Of a DNA stretch of 64,000 nucleotides, positions 57,693 through 64,000 are shown piece by piece (positions within the stretch are counted from its first letter, which is position 1; each line of letters begins with the position of its first letter). The stretch is from JBBDMX01 sp040878035. Its GTDB lineage: Bacteria; Planctomycetota; Phycisphaerae; Phycisphaerales; Phycisphaeraceae. The notes beneath the pieces are model-generated. The model did no database searches, was not told where the DNA came from, and saw only the letters and a program-made list of their open reading frames with translations. The stretch spans positions 1-64,000 of the forward strand of contig JBBDMX010000047.1 of assembly GCA_040878035.1 (NCBI GenBank). Direction: 5' to 3'. Made by a program: the position numbers and the translations under genes.

Positions 57693-59063
57693 ATGCCCCA
57701 AATCAAGCCCATCCCCACCATACGTTTCGCCCGCAGCTTCGACAGCAAGCCCGCCGACATATCCGCGCTCATCGCCCCGCCTTATGACGTGCTGGATGAG
57801 GAGCGCAAGCGTGCCATGCTGGGGCGCGATGGGCACAACATCGTCGCCATCGACTTGCCTTTCACGCCGCCTAAAGTCGTCGGGCCTGACGCTGTGTACC
57901 AACGTGCCGGCGAGACCTACCGCGCTTGGCTCAAGACCGGCGTGCTCAGGCAGACGGATCGGCCCGCGCTGTTCGTCTATCAGCAAAGCTACACGCATCG
58001 CGGGCGCAAGTACGACCGTCGCGGCGTGATCGCCGATGTCCGCGTGCAGGACCTGGGCAAGTCGCCCAGCGGCCAGGGCGGCATCTGGCCCCACGAGCAG
58101 ACCTTCGCCAGCGGCAAGGAAGACCGCCTCAATCTCATGCGCGCCACGCAGGCCCAGCTTTCACCCATCTTCGGCATCTACCGCGACCCCCGGAAGAATG
58201 TCGCCAGGCTGATGACAAGCGCGATGGAAGCCGGCCCGGCCACGTTCGGCGGCATCACATCCGACGATGACGTGATGCACAGCGTCTGGGAAGTCACCGA
58301 CCCGGCGATGATCGCGCGCTTCGTCGAGCCGCTGGCCGCCGCGGACATCTATATCGCCGACGGGCACCACCGCTATCACACGGCGCTGAACTACCGCAAC
58401 CAACTGGCACAAGGGGGCGACCTTGCGGCGGATCATCCCGCCAACTTCTGCATGTTCGTCCTGATCGCCATGGAAGACCCCGGCATGATCGTCTTGCCCA
58501 CGCACCGCGTGCTGGGCGGCATGGCGGGCTTCTCCTTCGACGCCTTCCGCGATGCCGCCAAGGGACTGCTGAATATCACCCCCTTCGACGGCCCGGACCT
58601 GGCGGCGCTGGAAAAAGCCCTGCCCCACGCCGGCCCGCACGCCATCGGCCTGTACATACCCAAACCCAATGACGCCAAGCCGGGGCAGAGGCTTGGCACC
58701 GCCCCGGGTTCTTCCCTGTATATCGCCAGCACCCCCACCGACGACCCGCTGGCCACGACCCACGCCCAGCACTCCCTCGCCTGGCGCAAGCTCGACGTCG
58801 CCATCGTCCAGCACCTCCTGGTCGAGCGCATCTGCCAACCGAGATTCGCCGGCGGCAACGAAATCAAATGGAAGTTCCCCCACGCCCTGGAGCAAGTCGA
58901 AAAGGACGCCCGCAGCGAAGGCTTCCAACTGGGCGTGATCGTCCAACCCACGCCGCTCCAGTCGGTGATGGACGTCAGCGACGCCGGCGAACTGATGCCG
59001 CAGAAGAGCACCTTCTTCTACCCCAAGCTCGCGACGGGCCTGGCGATCAACCCGCTGGCATGA
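57693..59063 (+). CDS. DUF1015-family protein
   Basis: A 456-residue DUF1015 protein: IRFARSFDSKPADISALIAP, PYDVLDEERKRAMLGRDGHN, FASGKEDRLNLMRATQAQLS and YIADGHHRYHTALNYR are the characteristic blocks, the last with a His pair. The biochemical role is not established by the sequence; conservation of charged blocks suggests an enzyme. The ATG at 57693 is preferred; a GTG at 57681 is in frame. A GCCGGGGCAGAGGCTTGG palindrome-like repeat (also at 1634 and 48548) is read in frame as DAKPGQRLG in a loop. Confidence 0.87.
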   Translation: MPQIKPIPTIRFARSFDSKPADISALIAPPYDVLDEERKRAMLGRDGHNIVAIDLPFTPPKVVGPDAVYQRAGETYRAWLKTGVLRQTDRPALFVYQQSYTHRGRKYDRRGVIADVRVQDLGKSPSGQGGIWPHEQTFASGKEDRLNLMRATQAQLSPIFGIYRDPRKNVARLMTSAMEAGPATFGGITSDDDVMHSVWEVTDPAMIARFVEPLAAADIYIADGHHRYHTALNYRNQLAQGGDLAADHPANFCMFVLIAMEDPGMIVLPTHRVLGGMAGFSFDAFRDAAKGLLNITPFDGPDLAALEKALPHAGPHAIGLYIPKPNDAKPGQRLGTAPGSSLYIASTPTDDPLATTHAQHSLAWRKLDVAIVQHLLVERICQPRFAGGNEIKWKFPHALEQVEKDARSEGFQLGVIVQPTPLQSVMDVSDAGELMPQKSTFFYPKLATGLAINPLA

Positions 59064-59285
59064 GGATGCGAAGGCGGTTCCCATGCTCAGACGGGACCAG
59101 TGCGCCGAGCCGCATTACCGGGCGGGGCGGCGACAAACGACTGGAATGATCCGATTTACCTCATTATCGCGCGGCATCGGCCCGATGGCAGATCATGGAG
59201 ATGACTAGTCCACCAAACAGCATTTCCCATCGGAATGCGGATTCCGAAGCGAGCCAATGTCAGGGGTCGATACGGGAAAGGTTCG

Positions 59286-61229
59286 ATGCACACGATTCTG
59301 ATCGTGGAAGACATGCCGATCATCAGTCAGCCCATCGAAGCGGCGCTGCGCCGCGAGGGCTTTGCCACGGTGTGCGCCTGCAACGGCTTGGACGGACTGG
59401 CCAAGCTGGGCGCCAACCCCGTGGACTTGGTCCTGCTGGACGTGGGCATGCCGGTGATGGACGGCATCAGCTTCCTGGAGCGCATCCGCAAGGAGGATCG
59501 CTACGCTCTGCTGCCGGTGATCATGCTCACCGCCGCTGCCGATCGTGAGCGCGTGATCCAGGCGGCCAAGCTCAGGGTGACGGGCTACCTGCTCAAGTCC
59601 AATTTCAGTCTGCGGGAACTGGTGGTGAAGGTGCGGCTGACGCTGGGCGCGGCTCAGGAGAGGCATCCGGAGACGCAAGTCAGGAGTCCGGAGGGAGAAG
59701 CGCCGGGAACCAGGAGCGAGGAACGAGGAACCAGGAGTGAGGAACAAGGCCCTTGGCATGAGCAAGCGCCCGCAAGCCCAGCCGCTCCCGCGGCTGGGAT
59801 GGACGTGGCGACGCCCGCGCCAGCGCCGCCCAGCCCCGCATTGGCACGCGAGGCTTCGGCAGGCGGGGCTACGCCCATCTCCCTGGCCAACATGCTCACC
59901 CGCTCGGCGGCCCAGGCGGCGCGCGACGGCCGGGAAGACCTCAAGTCGATCAAGCCACTGCTTACGCGCTCCCAGGTGCAGGAGTTCATCGACGGCTGCG
60001 AGCAGGTCCGCGCCTTTTCCCCCGCCGTCACCCAGGTGCTCAAGATCAGCAGCAACCCGGATTGCTCGATCGACCGCCTGGTGCGCGCCATCAGCCAGGA
60101 CCACGCCATTGCGCTCAAGATTCTCAAGCTCGCCAATTCCGTGGTGTATTCGCGTGGCGAGCCGGTGGAGTCGATCCACGCCGCGGTAACCCGCATCGGC
60201 CTGGACCGCATCCGCCAGGCGGTGCTCAACCTGGGCGTCATCGAGCACTTCAGTAATGCCGCCATCGCCCAGTATCTGAGCTTTGCCCATTTCTGGGAGC
60301 ACGCCATCGGCTGCGGCCTCATCGCCGCCGAACTGGCGCATCGCCTGGGCGAGGAGAAACTGGCCGATCGCGCCTTTACCATGGGCCTGTTGCACGACAT
60401 GGGCCGGCTGGTCTACGTCGAGCAGATGGGCGACCGCTACGCCCAGGTGCTGCTGACCGCGTACGACCTGGAACTCCCGCTGGAGCAGGTCGAATCGCGC
60501 ATGCTGTTGATCAACCACGCGGATGTGATGGATCGCGTCCTGCATGCCTGGAAGTTCTCCCCGCATCTGATCAAGCCGATCGTGCATCACCACCTGTCGG
60601 TGGACAACATCCGCCAGGTTTCGCCTCGCGAGCTGCGCGAGGTGGCGATCCTGTGTCTGGCCAATCGGTTGGCGCATGCGTTGATGTTGGGATCCAGCGG
60701 CAATCATGTGATCTATCCGACGCAGGACTTCTGCCGGGTGCTCAAGCTCGACCCTTCGGTCATCCGCGAGGTGGCGGCGCTGGCGCCGGGCCAGACGCGG
60801 GACATGAAGTTCACCATGCTGTCGCGCTCCAATGGTTCGAGTTGGACGCCGCTGGTCAACGAGTACCGCACGGCGATGCCCGCTGGATTTCGTCCGCTGG
60901 TCATCGCTCCGGAGTTGGATGCCGACGCCTATGCGATCTTCTGCCAGGCGTTGGCGCTGCCGTCGGAGGAGGGGCCGCCCAACGTGGCGATCGTTCACCT
61001 GGCGTATGCCCGGCATGCTTCGGAACTCAGCGACGCCCTGAAGGAGGCCGAGGGCCAGGCGGGCGTGACCGGCTTGCCCCTGCTGATCCTCTCGCCGACG
61101 GGGCAGGGGGTGCTCGACGGCGACGTGATGGCCCGGCCGCACCAAATGCTCACCACGCCCCTGGTGGTCAGCCGCTTCATCCGAGCGGTGGCCACGCTGA
61201 CCGGTAGGGCCCTGCGCGACGCGGCGTGA
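59286..61229 (+). CDS. Response regulator with HDOD domain
   Basis: A 647-residue protein. Residues 1-125 are a receiver domain (ILIVEDMPIISQP, phospho-acceptor in LVLLDVGMPVMDG, VIMLTAAADR, GYLLKSNF). Residues ~235-430 are an HDOD domain (FSPAVTQVLKISSNPDCSID, LKILKLANSVVYSRGEPVES, FTMGLLHDMGRLVYVEQ). The C-terminal 120 residues are unassigned. It is probably a signalling output without DNA binding. The linker is made of repeat-derived sequence (GTRSEERGTRSEEQG and PASPAAPAAG). The start is the ATG at 59286 with AAAGG upstream. Confidence 0.87.
   Translation: MHTILIVEDMPIISQPIEAALRREGFATVCACNGLDGLAKLGANPVDLVLLDVGMPVMDGISFLERIRKEDRYALLPVIMLTAAADRERVIQAAKLRVTGYLLKSNFSLRELVVKVRLTLGAAQERHPETQVRSPEGEAPGTRSEERGTRSEEQGPWHEQAPASPAAPAAGMDVATPAPAPPSPALAREASAGGATPISLANMLTRSAAQAARDGREDLKSIKPLLTRSQVQEFIDGCEQVRAFSPAVTQVLKISSNPDCSIDRLVRAISQDHAIALKILKLANSVVYSRGEPVESIHAAVTRIGLDRIRQAVLNLGVIEHFSNAAIAQYLSFAHFWEHAIGCGLIAAELAHRLGEEKLADRAFTMGLLHDMGRLVYVEQMGDRYAQVLLTAYDLELPLEQVESRMLLINHADVMDRVLHAWKFSPHLIKPIVHHHLSVDNIRQVSPRELREVAILCLANRLAHALMLGSSGNHVIYPTQDFCRVLKLDPSVIREVAALAPGQTRDMKFTMLSRSNGSSWTPLVNEYRTAMPAGFRPLVIAPELDADAYAIFCQALALPSEEGPPNVAIVHLAYARHASELSDALKEAEGQAGVTGLPLLILSPTGQGVLDGDVMARPHQMLTTPLVVSRFIRAVATLTGRALRDAA
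59694..59800. repeat. Repeat-derived linker inside the REC-HDOD gene
   Basis: GGAACCAGGAGCGAGGAACG and GAGGAACCAGGAGTGAGGAA form a short tandem read as GTRSEERGTRSEE. It is followed by CCCAGCCGCTCCCGCGGCTG, a palindrome also present at 36654. Both are in frame and lie between the receiver and HDOD domains. Confidence 0.75.
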
Positions 61230-61355
61230 GGGGGCGAGGCGCGGTCCAAAGTCCCGGGGGCAGCGGCCTCGTACGACAACGCGAGCTTCATGGGGGGCGG
61301 GAAAGGGCAGGAGTGAACTGCCCGGCATATATCGCGGTGTGATAGCATTCACCGC

Positions 61356-62501
61356 ATGAATAGCCACCTTGCGGCTGTGTGCCTGTTGCTGTTGGTCGTG
61401 CCGGCCCTGGCGCGCGATGTGGATGTGCGCTCGGATGCGGAGCTGACGCGGGCGATGGCCGGTGCTGCGGCGGGGGATGTGATTCGCATCGCGGCGGGGG
61501 AGTACAAGGGTGGGCTGCATCTGGGAAAGCTGCGCGGCACGGCGGACATGCCGATCACTATCCAAGCGGCCGACCGTGACAGGCCGCCGGTGATTAAGGG
61601 CGGGTCGGGTCTGCATCTGATCGACCCGGCGTATGTGCACATTCGCCACATCATCGTCGAGGGCTCGACGGGCAACGGCATCAACCTCGACGACGGCGGG
61701 GACATGGATCAGTCGGCGGTGGGCGTCGAACTGACGAGCATCACCGTGCGCGGCGGCGACGTGAAGGGCAACTTCGACGGCATCAAGCTCTCGGGCCTGC
61801 GCAACTTCAAACTCACCGACTGCACGGTCGAAAACTGGAGCGACGGCGGCAGTGGCATCGACATGGTGGGCTGCGCCGACGGCACGATCACCGGTTGCAC
61901 GCTCAAGCACAAGGGCAACACGGCCACGGCCAACGGCATTCAGGCCAAGGGCGGCTCGCGCGACGTCACCATCAGCTTCTGCCGATTCGATCATGCCGGT
62001 CAGCGCGGCGTGAATCTGGGCGGCTCGACCGGCCCGGGCTACTTTCGCCCCGCGCTAAAGGACAAGGACAACGTCGAGGCCACGCGCATCACGGTCAAGC
62101 ACGGCACGTTCATCGGCTGCCAGGCGCCGGTGGCGTTTGTCACCAGCAGCGACTGCGTGGTGGAGAACTGCGTGCTGTACCGGCCGGGCAAGTGGGCGAT
62201 GCGCATTTTGCAGGAGCAGTCCACCGAGCGTTTTCTAGCCGCGCAGGGCGGGCGGTTTGCGGGCAACGTGATCATCTGGCAGACGGGGGACATGACCGTG
62301 CCGGTGAACGTGGGCGCCAACACCAAGCCCCAGACGTTCAAGTTCGAGGGCAACTGGTGGTACTGCGTCGATCGGCCTGAGAACAGCCGTCCGAAGCTGC
62401 CGGTGACGGAGCAGGAGGGCCGGTACGGCGAAAATCCGGAGCACGTCGATCGCGAGCCGGCGGCGGGGGATGGTAAGCCGTTGCCGGCGGCGGAGCGGTA
62501 G
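61356..62501 (+). CDS. Secreted right-handed beta-helix protein
   Basis: A 381-residue exported protein: signal peptide LAAVCLLLLVVPALA, then VRSDAELTRAMAGAAAGDVI and IRIAAGEYKGGLHLGKLRGT, the usual entry to a parallel beta-helix with short repeats (GIKLSGLRNFKLTDCTVENW; GTITGCTLKHKGNTATANGI). The fold is that of pectate lyases and related polysaccharide-active proteins; no catalytic Arg/Asp set can be assigned. Probably acts on or binds polysaccharide in the periplasm or outside the cell. The start is the ATG at 61356. Confidence 0.82.
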   Translation: MNSHLAAVCLLLLVVPALARDVDVRSDAELTRAMAGAAAGDVIRIAAGEYKGGLHLGKLRGTADMPITIQAADRDRPPVIKGGSGLHLIDPAYVHIRHIIVEGSTGNGINLDDGGDMDQSAVGVELTSITVRGGDVKGNFDGIKLSGLRNFKLTDCTVENWSDGGSGIDMVGCADGTITGCTLKHKGNTATANGIQAKGGSRDVTISFCRFDHAGQRGVNLGGSTGPGYFRPALKDKDNVEATRITVKHGTFIGCQAPVAFVTSSDCVVENCVLYRPGKWAMRILQEQSTERFLAAQGGRFAGNVIIWQTGDMTVPVNVGANTKPQTFKFEGNWWYCVDRPENSRPKLPVTEQEGRYGENPEHVDREPAAGDGKPLPAAER

Positions 62502-62734
62502 GGGGCGAAAGACGCGCGGCCAAGACGCCGCGGCTGTGATTGAAAGCGACGTCTAAAAAACCCGGCGATCATCCCCGGCAAGCCCCGCGCCCCGGAGATG
62601 GCGCCCTTGGCCGATTGCGAAGCATCTGGCTTTCATCGGCGTGAAAGATCGAGTAACTTGTGGCGCTCCGCGAGGGGCGCTTGCGGTGGCGGGCGCCCCA
62701 GGTTGGCGGTCTTTGCAAAGGGTTGTCTGCGCCT
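62502..62734. other. Spacer before the DUF6785-like gene
   Basis: A 233-bp region after the beta-helix gene. It shows no repeat of the families described and no gene I can support. The DUF6785 frame is open from 62657, so the start of that gene may lie here (for example GTG at 62660). Confidence 0.4.
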
Positions 62735-64000
62735 GTGACTGTTCGAGCCGTCATCATCGGTCTTTTTCTGGGCCTCGGGGTGGCGGCGACCACGTATTTC
62801 AATGATGCGGTTATTCGCCAGACCATGCTGGTAGGCAACCTGTTCCCGCTGGGTGTTTTCGGCGTGCTGGTGCTGCTGATTCTGGCGCTCAATCCACTGC
62901 TGGCGACCCTGGGTCCGCGGGCGGCGTTGCGCGCCAGCGAGATCGCCATCGTGGCGGCGCTGGGGCTGGCGGTGTGCGGCTATCCCGGCTCGGGCTTTTT
63001 CCGCTATTTCACCATCAGCCTGAGCCTGCCGGCGCAGTTGAATAACACCAAGGCCAACTGGCAGGCGGCGCACGTGCTTTCCTATGTGCCCGACGGGTCG
63101 GCGGAGCTGGGCGAGGGGCTGGTGCACGACTGGCGCGGGCTGGCGACGAAGCTGGCGGCGGCAAATGAGGAAGAAGCGCCCTTGACCCAACCGCAGGGCG
63201 CCCTGGCGCGAATCTGGCAGGCCTTACCGATCGAGGCGCGGCGGCCGATTGGGGCGGCGGCGGCGAACCCCGAGCGGGAGCCGGGCCCGCAGCACAAGCG
63301 GCAGATCGTCAACGGGCTCAATCACCTGATCAATCAGCGGGGTTTCTACCCCGGTCCGGCCGAGGTTTCCTGGGGCTATCTGCCCTTACCGCCGCAAGCG
63401 CAGGACTTGGCGGCGCAGCGGGCCGAGGCCCTGACTGACGAGCAGGTGCGGCAGCTTAACCGCCACGTGCTGGTGGCGGCCTTGCCGGGGCACATCGATC
63501 CGGTTCCAGCCGGTCAGGGCGTGCTGCTGCTGGGCGGGCGCTCCGATCCGCGCGTGGTGGACGTGCTGATGCAGGGCCGGGCGCCGGAGCAGCAGCGGTT
63601 GTTTCCCGACATTCCCTGGGCGGCATGGTGGCCGTCGATCATGCTCTGGGGCGGGCTGGTCATACTGATCGGCATCGCTTCGCTGTGCATCGTGCTGGTG
63701 GTGCATCCGCAGTGGTCGCGGCGTGAATTGCTGGCCTATCCGATTGCGCGGTTCGTGGAGGAGACCGCCGAGCGCGACGCCGGCGCGTTCCTGCCCCGCA
63801 TCGCGCGCTCGCGCCTGTTCTGGTACGGCTTGGCCGCCTTGCTGGTCATCCACGGGATCAACGGCCTCAAAGCCTGGTTCCCCGATTTTTTCCTGAGCAT
63901 TCCGCTGACGTTTGATTTCCAGTCGCTCAAAACGTTGTTTCCCAACGCCGCCAGGCTGCACAACACCTGGGGCGTCTTTTCGCCGCGCGTCTATCTGAGT
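62735..64000 (+). CDS. DUF6785/OPT-like multi-TM membrane protein, partial
   Basis: A reading frame that runs off the right edge without a stop: at least 422 codons from the GTG at 62735. The start matches DUF6785-type proteins: VIIGLFLGLGVAATTYFNDA, LVGNLFPLGVFGVLVLLILA, PLLATLGPRAALRASEIAIV and GYPGSGFFRYFTISLSLP. A long periplasmic-type loop follows and further TM segments begin at WPSIMLWGGLVILIGIASLC. Such proteins are large planctomycete/verrucomicrobial membrane proteins related to OPT transporters; the substrate is unknown. The start is uncertain (62660 and 62723 are alternatives). Confidence 0.82.
   Translation, partial: MTVRAVIIGLFLGLGVAATTYFNDAVIRQTMLVGNLFPLGVFGVLVLLILALNPLLATLGPRAALRASEIAIVAALGLAVCGYPGSGFFRYFTISLSLPAQLNNTKANWQAAHVLSYVPDGSAELGEGLVHDWRGLATKLAAANEEEAPLTQPQGALARIWQALPIEARRPIGAAAANPEREPGPQHKRQIVNGLNHLINQRGFYPGPAEVSWGYLPLPPQAQDLAAQRAEALTDEQVRQLNRHVLVAALPGHIDPVPAGQGVLLLGGRSDPRVVDVLMQGRAPEQQRLFPDIPWAAWWPSIMLWGGLVILIGIASLCIVLVVHPQWSRRELLAYPIARFVEETAERDAGAFLPRIARSRLFWYGLAALLVIHGINGLKAWFPDFFLSIPLTFDFQSLKTLFPNAARLHNTWGVFSPRVYLS

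Noticed and set aside
59205..61994. 929-codon open frame on the minus strand
   Set aside because: Antisense to the clear REC-HDOD and beta-helix genes; its composition is that of a high-GC shadow frame with no recognisable domain.

Overview
The window looks like a contig of an uncultured, high-GC, Gram-negative-type bacterium, most likely a planctomycete (Phycisphaerae-like). The support is a fused AroD-AroE, a ThiD2-ThiE-type thiamine phosphate synthase, a DUF6785-type membrane protein, DUF1015, DUF2752 and DUF5684 proteins, many lipoproteins, a lipid-A N-terminal domain protein, and very heavy loading with short palindromic repeats. Two runs of N (100 and 10) show it is an assembly with gaps. 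No rRNA, tRNA, CRISPR array, transposase, integrase or phage gene was recognised.

Layout. 0-7 kb: a UroD-like protein, a PhyH dioxygenase with a divergent AraC regulator, two paralogous small lipoproteins and two sugar isomerases separated by a gapped 124-bp tandem repeat. 7.0-28.7 kb: a long minus-strand cluster for a surface glycan. Read in transcription order it holds a CgeB-like glycosyltransferase, an epimerase, a heptose-type nucleotidyltransferase-kinase fusion, a GmhA-like isomerase, a second SDR, split transketolase subunits A and B, a Zn-type dehydrogenase, a HAD phosphatase, an APH-fold kinase, a PhyH hydroxylase, a TylF-like O-methyltransferase, another methyltransferase, two DegT aminotransferases, a dehydratase, an RmlD-like reductase and a C-methyltransferase-like protein. 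Several junctions are ATGA or GTGA overlaps, so the genes probably act together to build and transfer an unusual, perhaps higher-carbon, amino and methylated sugar. 28.7-34.5 kb: ThiE, LABN protein, GT2 and GT39 (lipid-linked sugar transfer), and a Gfo/Idh/MocA oxidoreductase. 34.5-47 kb: GGDEF-EAL, GcvP, AstA, an SH3 protein, a GspE-N-like protein, RuvX, small membrane proteins, YidD and ManC. 47-64 kb: AhpD-like protein, ferredoxin, secreted phosphoesterase-like protein, GHMP kinase, GalU, SurA-like lipoprotein, YraN, AroDE, DUF1015, REC-HDOD, a beta-helix protein, and a DUF6785 gene cut by the right edge.

The outstanding property is the repeat architecture. Many spacers are concentric ('onion') palindromes in which several dispersed repeat families are nested in a recurring order, with a 16-bp palindrome sometimes at the centre. 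Members of the same families sit inside genes without breaking the frame. A 97-bp palindrome encodes about 32 residues in four proteins, always in the same codon phase. A 16-bp palindrome encodes AKPQA(V/G) in GcvP (three times) and a methyltransferase. A ~165-bp composite supplies the start codon and N-terminus of three unrelated enzymes. A GAAATCC tandem tract lies 2-5 bases upstream of the ATG of five genes. I regard this palindrome system as the main candidate for something undescribed. The unusual sugar cluster is the second.
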